Source: Bombilactobacillus bombi
GTDB lineage: Bacteria > Bacillota > Bacilli > Lactobacillales > Lactobacillaceae
DNA: 64,000 nt
Direction: 5' to 3'
NCBI RefSeq assembly: GCF_013607485.1
Contig: NZ_SCHP01000003.1
Span: forward strand, 35,853 to 99,852
Shown here piece after piece: positions 52,938-62,493 of the stretch. The position numbers and the translations under genes were made by a program. Every line of letters starts with the position of its first letter. Within the stretch, counting starts at the first letter, position 1. The notes under the pieces were generated by a model that saw only the letters and a list, made by a program, of their open reading frames with translations, searched no databases and had not been told where the DNA came from.

Positions 52938-53456
52938 TTAAATAAATCGTTGATACGCTACTAAAGGCCGTCCTTGATCGTCACGAATAGTGCCGCAATG
53001 ATTAAAACCATTCTTTTCAATTACGTGCTGCATAGCCAAATTATCAAAATGCGTATCAATACGGATATCATGAATGCTCAATGATGCGGAAACTGTCAAT
53101 AAATGCTGAATAAAAATTGAAGACAGACCCTCGCCTTGATGACCTTGAGCAATTGCCACCCGATGAATAATTGCATAATGCGCTTGAGATTGCTTGGACC
53201 ATTGGCCATCTTCAATATGTTCATAGCTGGCTTCACCTTGATCTTCTAAGGCTGCCACTCCCACAATTTTAGCATCTTTAATCAAAAAATACGCAATACC
53301 CCGTTCAATATCACTACGTAGAATATTTTCATCTGGATAACCATCCTGCCAGAGATCAACCCCACGTCCCTTTAAAACTTGTTTAGCTTCTTCAATAATT
53401 TCAATAACTTGTGCTAATTCATTAATCTGTACTTTACGTAAATATGTTACAGCCAT
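52938..53456 (-). CDS. GNAT-family N-acetyltransferase
   Basis: 172 residues. The acetyl-CoA pyrophosphate loop is VAIAQGHQGEGLSSIFIQHLL. VIEKNGFNHCGTI is the usual C-terminal block. Substrate unknown. The ATG at 53456 with GAGGAGGG upstream is preferred over an earlier in-frame codon. Single gene with its own terminator. Confidence 0.85.
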   Translation of the reverse strand: MAVTYLRKVQINELAQVIEIIEEAKQVLKGRGVDLWQDGYPDENILRSDIERGIAYFLIKDAKIVGVAALEDQGEASYEHIEDGQWSKQSQAHYAIIHRVAIAQGHQGEGLSSIFIQHLLTVSASLSIHDIRIDTHFDNLAMQHVIEKNGFNHCGTIRDDQGRPLVAYQRFI

Positions 53457-53534
53457 AATTCTATCCCTCCTCAAACAAACACCGGGATATATTAGCGAAA
53501 CTTGACCAAAAATGCAACTAAAAGGACTGATAAA

Positions 53535-54029
53535 TTATTGATCTTGCCACTTTTCCACGGCATGTGCAGCTAAAGCCACTGACAATACCGCATCACGCGA
53601 CAAGTTATTCCGCACATCAGCCATAATCGTATTAGCTACCACTGCCCCAATGACTTCTAAGGCATATTCAATTGTATGCAAGTCATTAGTTACATCATAT
53701 TTACCATCTGCATAAGGGTGTTCATGATTATAAGTGAAATTCAGTTCACTTTTTGTAAAACTGCCGTCCACATGATTGACCAAAACCCGATCATGGAGTT
53801 GCTGCAATTGGTTTTGTTCATGTTTTAATGTTAAATGATGATCAGATTCATTTTCATAATATTGCTCTTCTGTCATAGTTAAATAATCTTTAACTGGATG
53901 TCTTAAAATTTCCAAGCTATCAATTAAGTCGTCAATTTTTTGCACATCAAGCTTTAATTTACGTGCTGCAATTTCTGGTACATGATCTTCCAGCCAGTCG
54001 GCCATTTGACTCACTGTTTGTGCCCGCAT
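53535..54029 (-). CDS. Helical cytosolic protein of unknown function
   Basis: 164 residues, acidic and His-rich (LTMTEEQYYENESDHHLTLKHEQ and TYNHEHPYADGKYDV), predicted mostly alpha-helical with no membrane segment. A C-terminal hydrophobic helix (ALEVIGAVVANTIMADV) may be a dimer interface. GAGGAGGCAATTCTT precedes the ATG. I do not recognise the family. It lies between a GNAT and a sugar acetyltransferase gene, each with its own spacing. Confidence 0.65.
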   Translation of the reverse strand: MRAQTVSQMADWLEDHVPEIAARKLKLDVQKIDDLIDSLEILRHPVKDYLTMTEEQYYENESDHHLTLKHEQNQLQQLHDRVLVNHVDGSFTKSELNFTYNHEHPYADGKYDVTNDLHTIEYALEVIGAVVANTIMADVRNNLSRDAVLSVALAAHAVEKWQDQ

Positions 54030-54110
54030 AAGAATTGCCTCCTCAAAATCTTTACTAGCAAATTATAACTGTTTCACACGCAAGTTTCCAGCACATACGA
54101 AGAGGAGAAA

Positions 54111-54677
54111 TTATTTCTTTGGCGGATTTTCTCTAATAATACGCGCCGGATTACCAGCAATTATCAAATTATTTCCAAATGATTTAGTTACCGTAGAATT
54201 AGCCCCCACAATAACATTATTACCCAAGGTTACTCCAGGCAAAACCACAGTATTGCCGCCCAACCAGACATTATCACCGATAGTTACTGGCTTACCTAAC
54301 CCCGTAAATTCTGCACGCTCCTGAGGATCAAAGGGATGATAAGCAGAATAAATCTGTACATGTGGAGCAAACATGCAGTGATTACCAATTGTTACCGGCG
54401 CAACATCCAAAATAACATTGTCGTAGTTGCACATAAAATAATCCCCCACATGAATGTTATAACCAAAATCACAACGAAAGTTAGGCTGAACCCAAGGGCT
54501 CTTGCCCACAGAACCAAATAATTGGTTAATGACCCGTTCTTTTTCTTGAACAGCAGTATCATCTAGTTCATTTAAAATTTTGCAGAGACGCCGCGCTTTA
54601 GTTTCTTCTCCAGCTAATTGAGGATCCATCACATTATAAGGTTCTAAAGCTAAAAATTTTTCTTTTTCTGTTTTCAT
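54111..54677 (-). CDS. maa: Maltose/galactoside O-acetyltransferase-type protein
   Basis: 188 residues. N-terminal helical domain (LALEPYNVMDPQLAGEETKARRL) followed by left-handed beta-helix hexapeptide repeats (VTIGNHCMFAPHVQIYSAYHPFDPQER, IGDNVWLGGNTVVLPGVTLGNNVIVGANS). Catalytic His in SAYHPFD. It acetylates a sugar with acetyl-CoA. Substrate may be maltose, glucose or a galactoside. Confidence 0.88.
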   Translation of the reverse strand: MKTEKEKFLALEPYNVMDPQLAGEETKARRLCKILNELDDTAVQEKERVINQLFGSVGKSPWVQPNFRCDFGYNIHVGDYFMCNYDNVILDVAPVTIGNHCMFAPHVQIYSAYHPFDPQERAEFTGLGKPVTIGDNVWLGGNTVVLPGVTLGNNVIVGANSTVTKSFGNNLIIAGNPARIIRENPPKK

Positions 54678-54806
54678 TATTATCTTTCCTTTATTATTTT
54701 AGACATCAATTATTATTATAAAATAACAACTCTATACGTAAAGTCCTAAAATAATTTATTAATAATAATGAAACTCATTACCTCAAAAAACTATTTAATT
54801 AGAAAT

Positions 54807-57314
54807 CTAGTTTTGCTGATATTTATGATAGTGTTTTGCTAAATACTGTAAGGTTAAACTCGTTGGCTTTTTAATAAGCTCTAAAGGCCGGCCGCTAGCC
54901 ATCACCTGCCCGCCGGCAGCGCCCCCTTTAGGACCTAGATCAATTAAATAATCAGCATTAATCATAATATCTAAATCATGGGTAATAACAATCACAGTGG
55001 CTCCTTGAGATTTCAGCTGGTTAATTACTCTTAATAAAGTTTGCACATCTAGAGGATGTAACCCTACTGACGGCTCATCAAAGACAAATAAGGTCTGTGC
55101 TTGTTGCTTGTTTAAATGCTTAACCAATTTCAAACGTTGAGCTTCTCCGCCAGATAAACTAGGCGTACTCTCCCCTAAATGTAAATAACCTAAACCTACT
55201 TGCTGTAATAATTCTAATTGGTGCAAGATAACTGGCACTTGAGCAAACACCGGCAAGGCTTCTTGTACCGATAACTGTAGTAAATCCACAATACTATAAT
55301 TGTGCCACTTAATTTGTTGAATTTGTGGATTAAAACGATCCCCATGACAAACCGGACAAACTTCTTCCATATCAGGCAAATATTGAATATCCAGTGTAAT
55401 CATCCCTAACCCACCACAGTTAGGACAAGCGCCTTGCTTATTGTTATAGGAAAAATTAGCTCGTGTTAAATGTTGCTGTTGGGCAGCAGGCAATTGCGCC
55501 AAAATTGTCCGCAAGTGATCCATAATTTTAGTGTAAGTTGCCACTGTCGAACGAGCATTTTTGCCAATCGGACTTGCATCGACACTCACAACGTGCTTTA
55601 AATTAGTAGATAATTGACCTACCTGGCGTGGCGGCCGAGAATTCTTAAGTGCCGGAATCAAACTATCTAAAATTAAACTAGTTTTCCCAGCTCCTGAATA
55701 TCCCGTAACAGCAGTAATTTGCTGCTCAGGCAGCTGAATGTGTACATGTTTTAAATTAAAATAATTATCTACCGTCACACTGGTCATAGTAAAGTTAGAT
55801 GCTGGCTTTAAATCTGACGCATTTAAAATAGTGGCCGTTCCAGAAATAAAAGGACCAATTAAAGAATCAGGATTATGCACTAAATCTTGAGGGCTGCCTT
55901 GACAAATCACCTGTCCGCCGGCAGCTCCTGATCCCGGCCCCATTTCAATAATCCAATCCGCGGCCGCAATAATATCAACATCATGATCAACAACTACTAG
56001 CGAATTCCCTTGAGCAATCAATCCGCGTAATATTTTGATTAATCCGTGAACGTTATCCGGATGCAAACCAATTGATGGTTCATCTAATACATAAAGAACA
56101 CCAGTAGTTTGGGTACGTAAGGTCTTAGCTAATTGAATCCGCTGTAATTCGCCGGTTGATAAGGTATTAGCACTGCGCTCTAAGGTTAAATAATCTAGAC
56201 CCAAATCTAAAAGCGGGCGGAGATTATCGCTCAAATCTTCAAATAAAATTTGCGCTAACTTGTGCATATTAGAAGGCAATTCGGCATTAATTTTTTGCAA
56301 CCAAGCTGTTAATTGACCCAAAGATAACTGTGCAACCTGTGCAATGTTTAAACCACCGCTGAGTTGTGTTAATAATTGAGGATTCAAACGTGATCCCTGG
56401 CAAGTAGGACAAGTAGAAAAATAAAAAAACTGGTTCAATTGCTTTTGAGCACGCGCACTCAATGTTTTTTTGGCAGTATCATAAATGGCCTCATAGGCAT
56501 TTTCATAAAGAGCTTTTTCCATATGAAAAACTCGCCCGGTTGAGGTGTTCAGGTCAACAGGATATTGTTTTTTAGCACCATGAAGTATAATATCTTTTTC
56601 ATGATCAGTTAGATCCTTATAAGGCACATCAATACGTACGCCTAGGGTTTGCACTACCTTAGGCATAAAATTACGTCCTGGTAAATGCCATGAAGCTACG
56701 GCTCCTTCTTGTAAACTCTTGTTCTCATCGCCAATTAAGCGCTCAGGATTAATCTGCCGGACTTGACCCGTACCATGGCAGGTTGGACAAGCCCCTTGTC
56801 CATTAAAAGCAAAATCTTCAGCTGCCTTAGCTGCAAATTGAACACCACAAACTGGACAAGTTAAAATTCCCATTCGTGAATCTGTCAGATCCATGACTTG
56901 AGCAATTTTTATATTAGGAGCTAAACGATGACCATTGGGACAGACCGGAGAGCCTAAACGCGAAAAAATCAGCCGAACCACATTAAAAATTTCACTAATT
57001 GATCCAACAGTTGAACGTTCTGAAGGCACACTGGGACGTTGCCGCAAAGCGATCGCTGCCGGGATGTGACGCACCTCTTGCACTTGCGAACGTTTAGATT
57101 GATTAATACGCCTTCTAGTATAAGTTGATAAGGCTTCTAGATAACGTCTAGAGCCTTCAGCATACAAAATTCCCATTGCTAAAGAACTCTTACCAGAACC
57201 AGAAAGCCCCGAAATTGCTACAAACTTATTCAAGGGAATCTGTAAATTAATATTTTTTAGATTATGAACCTGTCCACCAATAACTTCAATGTGTTGCGGT
57301 TTTGTAGCTGCCAA
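54807..57314 (-). CDS. UvrA-type excinuclease ATPase, short paralog
   Basis: 835 residues, about 100 shorter than housekeeping UvrA. Two ATPase halves: Walker A GLSGSGKSSLAMG and GYSGAGKTSLILD, signatures LSTGELQRIQLA and LSGGEAQRLKLV, plus two zinc motifs (CPVC/CPTCHGTG and CPNCGGLG/CPVCHGD). The shorter length and a first signature with Thr instead of Gly fit the UvrA2 paralogs linked to DNA-drug tolerance. The housekeeping gene is probably elsewhere. Confidence 0.85.
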   Translation of the reverse strand: MAATKPQHIEVIGGQVHNLKNINLQIPLNKFVAISGLSGSGKSSLAMGILYAEGSRRYLEALSTYTRRRINQSKRSQVQEVRHIPAAIALRQRPSVPSERSTVGSISEIFNVVRLIFSRLGSPVCPNGHRLAPNIKIAQVMDLTDSRMGILTCPVCGVQFAAKAAEDFAFNGQGACPTCHGTGQVRQINPERLIGDENKSLQEGAVASWHLPGRNFMPKVVQTLGVRIDVPYKDLTDHEKDIILHGAKKQYPVDLNTSTGRVFHMEKALYENAYEAIYDTAKKTLSARAQKQLNQFFYFSTCPTCQGSRLNPQLLTQLSGGLNIAQVAQLSLGQLTAWLQKINAELPSNMHKLAQILFEDLSDNLRPLLDLGLDYLTLERSANTLSTGELQRIQLAKTLRTQTTGVLYVLDEPSIGLHPDNVHGLIKILRGLIAQGNSLVVVDHDVDIIAAADWIIEMGPGSGAAGGQVICQGSPQDLVHNPDSLIGPFISGTATILNASDLKPASNFTMTSVTVDNYFNLKHVHIQLPEQQITAVTGYSGAGKTSLILDSLIPALKNSRPPRQVGQLSTNLKHVVSVDASPIGKNARSTVATYTKIMDHLRTILAQLPAAQQQHLTRANFSYNNKQGACPNCGGLGMITLDIQYLPDMEEVCPVCHGDRFNPQIQQIKWHNYSIVDLLQLSVQEALPVFAQVPVILHQLELLQQVGLGYLHLGESTPSLSGGEAQRLKLVKHLNKQQAQTLFVFDEPSVGLHPLDVQTLLRVINQLKSQGATVIVITHDLDIMINADYLIDLGPKGGAAGGQVMASGRPLELIKKPTSLTLQYLAKHYHKYQQN

Positions 57315-57401
57315 TATCGTTACTTCCTTATCTTAAATCGAGATTAATCACCACTAAAATTTAAACTTGCTTTTAGTAAATTAATCTGTAATTGTAGACC
57401 C

Positions 57402-59213
57402 TTAATCAAGTTGAGTCATAATCGCTGTGAATTCTTCCAGCCGCTGCTTAAATACGGTAAAAGCAGACCGCAGATAATCCGACTTTGTCATATCTACTCC
57501 TGCTTGTTGCATGATTTCAATAGGATAAGCTGAAGAACCCGCTTGTAAATAATGAAGATAATTGCTGCATGCTTGGGACTTTTGCTGAATAATTTGCGTG
57601 CTTAAGTAAGAAGCCGCGGCAAAGCCTGTAGCATATTGATAAACGTAATAATTCATATAAAAATGAGGAATGCGCGTCCACTCCCAGGCAATTTCTGGAT
57701 CGTTCACTACTTCATCACCATAATAGTGGGCATTTAACTTTCCATAATAAGCTGACATAAATTCCGCAGTTAAGGCTTTTCCCTCTGCAGCAGCTTGATG
57801 AATATAATGTTCAAATTGAGCAAATTGGGTCTGCCGATAGACAGTACCTTTAAAACCATCTAAGTAATAATTGAGTACATAAGCACGGACTTTAGGATCA
57901 GTTTGGGTTTTTAATAGATACTCTGTTAACAAGTTTTCATTAGTTGTCGACGCAATCTCCGCAATAAAGATAGGATAATCGCCGTAAACATAAGGCTGAT
58001 AGTGCCGTGTATACCAGCTATGCACACTATGGCCGGTTTCGTGAACTAAAGTATAAAGATTATCTAAATTATCCTGCCAGTTTAACAATTCATAAGGAGG
58101 TGTATCATATGAGCCGCCTGAATAAGCTCCAGAGACTTTGCCTTGATTTTCCATGACATCAAGATAACGGTTGTTAAAAATTTCTTTGACATGACTGCTA
58201 TAATCATTCCCTAACACCGCTAAAGCTGCTAGAGCTACTTCTTTTGCACCCTCAAAAGTATAAGTCAGAGGAGGTTGACCCACTAAAGGGGTATACAAGT
58301 CATACATATGCAGCTCAGGCAATTTTAAAATCTGTTTTCTTAAAGCTACATATTGCTGCAACAAGTCCAAATGATCATTAACTTCTGTCACCAAATTATC
58401 ATAAACACTAATTGGGATTTGACTTGATGACAGAGCTCGTTCTTGGGCGCTCGAATAATGATGTACTTGAGCTAGATAATTATTCTTTTTAACTTCACTA
58501 GCTAAAGTGGCAGCAAAGGTATTTTTAAACTGTCCATAAACTTGATAGAGTGTCTTAAAGGCTTCTTGACGCACCTGGGGACTGAGCGATTCTAATAAAC
58601 GGCTATAAACACCATCCGATAGCTGATATTTTTGTCCTTTTTCATCTTTAACAATTGGAAATTGTAAATCAGAATTATCCAAAACATTAAAAACATTACT
58701 TGCAGTATTTAGTATATCTCCCGCCGCAGAGATTAGAGCCTCGCTGGCTGTATCTAAAACATGTTGTCGGTTGATAGTTATATTATCCAAAAAATGCTGA
58801 TATTTCTGCAGCACAGGTTCTTTTTGCCATTGCAGAAGTATTTCTGGCTTAATTGCTAAAATTTCTGGTTCTAAAAAAGCTGTATTGGCATTAATTTGAG
58901 CCAGTAAACTTTCTACTTGTGCTTGATAAGCCTGATAGTGATTATTGGTTGTATCCTGATCACTTTTCATGCTTGCATAAACATATAATTTTTCGATTTG
59001 CCGGTATAAATCTAAAACTCGATCAATGCCACTTTTTAATGATTCAGCCGATTGCGCAAGAGTGCCTTTGACTGTCTTAATTTTTTCGTTAATCTTTTGG
59101 ACATTTTTTAAAGTTGACTCAAAAGCTTGATCGTCGACAAAAACTTTCGTTAAATCCCAGGTTAATTCTGGGGGAACTTCGGCTCTAGTGGGTAACTGTT
59201 TTATTTCTTCCAT
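57402..59213 (-). CDS. pepF: Oligoendopeptidase F
   Basis: 603 residues, M3 family. Zinc motif LVHETGHSVHSWYT (HETGH) with the third ligand Glu in IAEIASTTNENLL. It cuts short peptides in the cytosol. The frame extends 14 codons upstream, but TTTGGAGGCATTT before the ATG at 59213 marks the start. No adjacent transport genes. Confidence 0.93.
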   Translation of the reverse strand: MEEIKQLPTRAEVPPELTWDLTKVFVDDQAFESTLKNVQKINEKIKTVKGTLAQSAESLKSGIDRVLDLYRQIEKLYVYASMKSDQDTTNNHYQAYQAQVESLLAQINANTAFLEPEILAIKPEILLQWQKEPVLQKYQHFLDNITINRQHVLDTASEALISAAGDILNTASNVFNVLDNSDLQFPIVKDEKGQKYQLSDGVYSRLLESLSPQVRQEAFKTLYQVYGQFKNTFAATLASEVKKNNYLAQVHHYSSAQERALSSSQIPISVYDNLVTEVNDHLDLLQQYVALRKQILKLPELHMYDLYTPLVGQPPLTYTFEGAKEVALAALAVLGNDYSSHVKEIFNNRYLDVMENQGKVSGAYSGGSYDTPPYELLNWQDNLDNLYTLVHETGHSVHSWYTRHYQPYVYGDYPIFIAEIASTTNENLLTEYLLKTQTDPKVRAYVLNYYLDGFKGTVYRQTQFAQFEHYIHQAAAEGKALTAEFMSAYYGKLNAHYYGDEVVNDPEIAWEWTRIPHFYMNYYVYQYATGFAAASYLSTQIIQQKSQACSNYLHYLQAGSSAYPIEIMQQAGVDMTKSDYLRSAFTVFKQRLEEFTAIMTQLD

Positions 59214-59232
59214 AAATGCCTCCAAATGGTAA

Positions 59233-59282
59233 TAAAAAAGCAAGTAAACTGCCACTTAATCTGGGCAGTCTCACTTGCTTTT
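59233..59282 (-). terminator. Terminator after the second uspA gene
   Basis: AAAGCAAGTAAACTGCC pairs with GGCAGTCTCACTTGCTTT with small mismatches, around ACTTAATCT. On the minus strand it follows the usp stop at 59288 and ends in TTTTTT. Confidence 0.85.
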
Positions 59283-59287
59283 CATAA

Positions 59288-59779
59288 CTACTTTTTAGGA
59301 TTACTTTTGACAATCGTCTTATTATCTAAATCCGTTCGAACCACAATCACATCTGTAAGTGCAGTACGAGTAACATATGAAGAGACCGATCCTACTAATA
59401 AACGCTCAACGGCATTTAAACCTGTTGATCCTAGAATAATCAAATCATTATGGTAGTCCTTTAAAAAGTCCATTGCAATAACTGTTTTAGGATCACCAAA
59501 ACGAATATGAACTTTAACTTGATCTTTAGGTAGTCCCGCCTTCACAATTTCTTTTTGTAAACGTGATAAATAATCTTGCGTATCCTCAGTGATTTGATAA
59601 ATCACATCACTGGTTAACATTCCACCATAAGCACCAACAAATTGACGCGTATCTAAGACATCTAGCACATCTAAAGTAGCATGATTACGAATCGCAATTT
59701 GGGTCGCCTTTTTTAAAGCAATCTCAGCTTCATCTGATCCATCAACTGGAGCTAATATTCTTTTATACTCTTGTAACAT
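59288..59779 (-). CDS. Universal stress protein (UspA family)
   Basis: 163 residues. ILAPVDGSDEAEIALKKA at the N-terminus and the full ATP motif GSTGLNAVERLLVGSVSSYVTRTA at the C-terminus, so unlike the copy at 49712 this one has the canonical nucleotide-binding glycines. Start ATG at 59779 follows GAGAGGGTGA; a GTG three codons earlier overlaps that site. Confidence 0.9.
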   Translation of the reverse strand: MLQEYKRILAPVDGSDEAEIALKKATQIAIRNHATLDVLDVLDTRQFVGAYGGMLTSDVIYQITEDTQDYLSRLQKEIVKAGLPKDQVKVHIRFGDPKTVIAMDFLKDYHNDLIILGSTGLNAVERLLVGSVSSYVTRTALTDVIVVRTDLDNKTIVKSNPKK

Positions 59780-59917
59780 TGGCTTCACCCTCTCTATTTA
59801 TTATTAGAATACGTCTATTATGCAAAAATTTCAATATTTCTCTATCAAACAAATTAGTTATTTTCTAGAAAATATTTGATAAAATAAAATAAATATGCAG
59901 TGGAGGTTATTTTTTAT

Positions 59918-60724
59918 ATGGAAAATAAACGTCTTTTAACTTTAGAAGCGGGAAGAAATTTTCGTGAATTAGGTGGCTATCAAACACTTACGGGACAAAC
60001 GATCAAATATCATAAAGTCATACGTTCTGCTAGCTTAGGCCAGCTCACTGATCATGACCTACAATACTTATCTGATTATGGTGTCAGATATGATATTGAT
60101 TTTCGATCAGCTGATGAGCAATATAAAGTTCCTGATCGCTTGCCTAAAAAAGCTGAATATATCTTTGATCCTGTATTTGGTGTAGATTTAACACAATCGT
60201 CTAAGTTCGATGAACAAGAAAAAGAAGCAGCTTCTGCACAAAAAATTGAAGGCATGGATGAAATACCTAATAATGGTTATGAAAATATGTGTAATACCTA
60301 CGGTGAACTCATTCAGCTAGAAAGTGCCAAAAAGGCTTATCGGATTTTTTTCGATAAATTATTAGCCAATGATCAAGACCAACAAGCATTGCTTTTCCAC
60401 TGCACTGCCGGTAAAGACCGCACAGGCATGGGCGCTGTCTTTTTCTTAACCGCTTTAGGAGTCGATCGGCAAACTATTATTCAAGATTACCTTTTAACTA
60501 ATGAAGTTACTCAAGACTTTGTTGAAGAACAAATTGCCCCCTTTGTTGATAATAAGGTTATATATGATTCAGCAAAAGCTTTACTCACTGTGAATGCAGA
60601 TTATTTGAAAGCTGCAGATGCTGAAGTCAAAAAAGAGGCTGGCAGTTGGATGAATTATCTCTATACTGAATTAAAAGTTACCGATCAAGAAATAGCAGAT
60701 TTAAAGAAAATTTATTTAGAATAA
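59918..60724 (+). CDS. Tyrosine/dual-specificity phosphatase (Y_phosphatase3 family)
   Basis: 268 residues. The P-loop HCTAGKDRTGMG matches the C-x5-R catalytic motif (FHCTAGKDRTG), with the general-acid side in the preceding loop and DFRSADEQYKVPDRLP near residue 65. Such proteins dephosphorylate phosphotyrosine or phosphoinositides. GGAGG upstream of the ATG at 59918; an earlier ATG precedes that site. It has its own promoter region and no operon partner. Confidence 0.88.
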   Translation: MENKRLLTLEAGRNFRELGGYQTLTGQTIKYHKVIRSASLGQLTDHDLQYLSDYGVRYDIDFRSADEQYKVPDRLPKKAEYIFDPVFGVDLTQSSKFDEQEKEAASAQKIEGMDEIPNNGYENMCNTYGELIQLESAKKAYRIFFDKLLANDQDQQALLFHCTAGKDRTGMGAVFFLTALGVDRQTIIQDYLLTNEVTQDFVEEQIAPFVDNKVIYDSAKALLTVNADYLKAADAEVKKEAGSWMNYLYTELKVTDQEIADLKKIYLE

Positions 60725-61214
60725 CAATTTGTAATAAATATCCAACAGTTGTTTTTGTGATTTTAATCTTTTTAAACTTTTCTAAAAATTATTTTCTGCA
60801 ATCAACGATAATACTTTTAACTAGGGCTAAAATACTCTATAAATTCTTCCAGTGATGATTTAAAGACTGTGCTCAATGGTTTTTAAGTTTGTTTCAGTTT
60901 CCAAATAGTTGACTTTTTTGTAACTCAGACACAGTTAATTCATCTATGGCTTAATCTAAGTTTGGTATTATGTTAAAAGGAACTATCACTTAGCGGTTAA
61001 AACAATCCTGATTTTGTGATCTGTTGTAACAACTAATGTTGGCAAGAGATTAAATTAATACTTTTATGATTAATTATAAAAGAGGCAACACATTAAAAAA
61101 GTAGGGGATAGGCTAAAGGCCTATCCCCTACTTTAACAGTTCGATATTACATTATGATAATAAGATTTAAACAAAAAATAAAAATCAACTTTAAATCCCC
61201 ATATTTTATACAAT
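60725..61214. other. Non-coding stretch with a minus-strand terminator
   Basis: A/T-rich, no convincing coding frame and no recognisable RNA family. It holds one strong hairpin at 61098-61134. It borders an IS256 relic and is probably insertion debris. Confidence 0.5.
61098..61134 (-). terminator. Perfect hairpin terminator next to the IS256 relic
   Basis: GTAGGGGATAGGC (61101-61113) pairs with GCCTATCCCCTAC (61119-61131), extended by AAA/TTT. On the minus strand it is followed by TTTTTT. Confidence 0.85.
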
Positions 61215-61713
61215 TCATCTTAAACTATAGCGGTTATTATAATCTAAAATGACGGTCACTAATACTCTTTCTAACGATTCTTCATTTGGAAACTGTTCCC
61301 GCCGTTTGGTTTGCTGCTTGAGCTTTTTATTAAAGGTTTCACTAAGATTAGAGCTATAATGCTGGCAAAATAACACTAGGAAAGTTGAAACAAACTAATA
61401 AATGCTAATTATTTCTAACTGGATCCGTTTGGCTTTGATAAGTTGATAACGTATGATTGCTAAAATTACCGTTACGATCACGTGAAATGGTTAAATTCAA
61501 AGAACTATACTAAGTTGTGGGTACGTTGATAACTGTTATTATGCTAATTACCGGAATTAAAACCCTGCCGAACGTAATGTTCATAACCTAAAAAAGCGGC
61601 CAATTCATGTTGAAGCATATAATTAATATCCTGTTCTAGATGTTGACGGAAAAATTCACTTAAATCCTGTTTTTGACTAGTATCTCTATCATATCTTTAT
61701 TAAGCTGATTCAT
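61215..61713 (-). pseudogene. Relic of an IS256-family (mutator-type) transposase
   Basis: Minus-strand pieces match an IS256-type transposase. From the 61713 ATG: LEQDINYMLQHELAAFLGYE and RDRNGNFSNHTLSTYQ in shifted frames with a stop at 61653-61663 region; then KLKQQTKRREQFPNEESLER and VILDYNNRYSLR with stop at 61215-61217. The central catalytic part is missing. It is a frameshifted and deleted gene. Confidence 0.7.
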
Positions 61714-61866
61714 AAAGGGATAGACTTTCCTTTTACAGTCTCTTCAGAAATTGTATTTACACATAATTATTTAAACACTCTTAAAATTAATTCTATATTA
61801 TTAATTATAAAATTGGTGATACGTTAATAGGGTATGTGGCTGGGACAAAAACTCTTTATGTGTATG

Positions 61867-61915
61867 AAGTGCCTCATAATTGTTAGACAAATACTAACGA
61901 TTGTGAGGCACTTTT
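61867..61915 (+). promoter_or_regulatory. IS-borne hairpin before orfA
   Basis: AAGTGCCTCATAATTGTTAG and CTAACGATTGTGAGGCACTT form a 20-bp stem with two G-U positions and a 7-base loop, followed by TTTTTATG, the orfA start. The likely ribosome site GTGAGG lies inside the stem. It could stop read-through and hide the ribosome site from outside transcripts. Confidence 0.75.
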
Positions 61916-61916
61916 T

Positions 61917-62493
61917 ATGACCAAATATTCTCTGGAATTAAAAATTAAAATTGTCAAAGAATATCTGACAAGCACTACATCTTATCAAGATTTAGCCAGT
62001 AAATACCAGATTTCTTCTCCATCAATAATTAGAGAGTGGGTATTGCGTTTTAAGTCTCAGGATCTGGAATCTCTGCGGGTGAAACATTCCAAAAGGGTTT
62101 ATTCCCTAGAACAAAAATTAGCTGTAGTAGAATACTACCAAACTAGTGGTCAAGGTCTCTGACCTGTGGCAGCTCATTTTGGAATTAGTTCTTCACAAGT
62201 TAAAAAGTGGAATTTGCTTTATGAGCAACAAGGAATTACGGGATTGAGTCCCCCCCAAAGGAAGGCCCTCAAAAATGAAGTCCAAGAAAGTTAGTAAGTC
62301 ACAAAAACTCAAGCAGCCAGCTGCCAAAAGGGAACCAGAAAACTCTCAACAAAAAATTGCTCGTCTCGAAGAAGAACTGTATTACACACAGATGGAGCGT
62401 GATGTCTTAAAAAAATTAACGGCCGTATTGAAGAACAAACCACAGCAACCAAGACACAAGTTGTCGCTTCCTTACGGCCTTTATATCCTTTAG
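61917..62493 (+). pseudogene. IS3-family orfA with nonsense and frameshift mutations
   Basis: Starts MTKYSLELKIKIVKEYL with a first helix-turn-helix and a second HTH after the in-frame TGA at 62160-62162 (PVAAHFGISSSQVKKWNLLYEQ). A run of seven C near 62250-62256 then shifts the frame; with six C it would continue as PPKGRPSKMKSKKV. The third part carries the coiled coil KIARLEEELYYTQMERDVLKKL. So two independent lesions are seen. Confidence 0.85.

Noticed and set aside
60840..61000. Small RNA between the phosphatase gene and the IS256 relic
   Set aside because: Promoter-like hexamers occur but there is no paired terminator on the same strand or recognisable fold, so there is no support.
62160..62162. 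TGA in orfA as selenocysteine or programmed read-through
   Set aside because: No SECIS-like structure, a second lesion follows, and IS3 orfA has no Sec position. A plain nonsense mutation is simpler.
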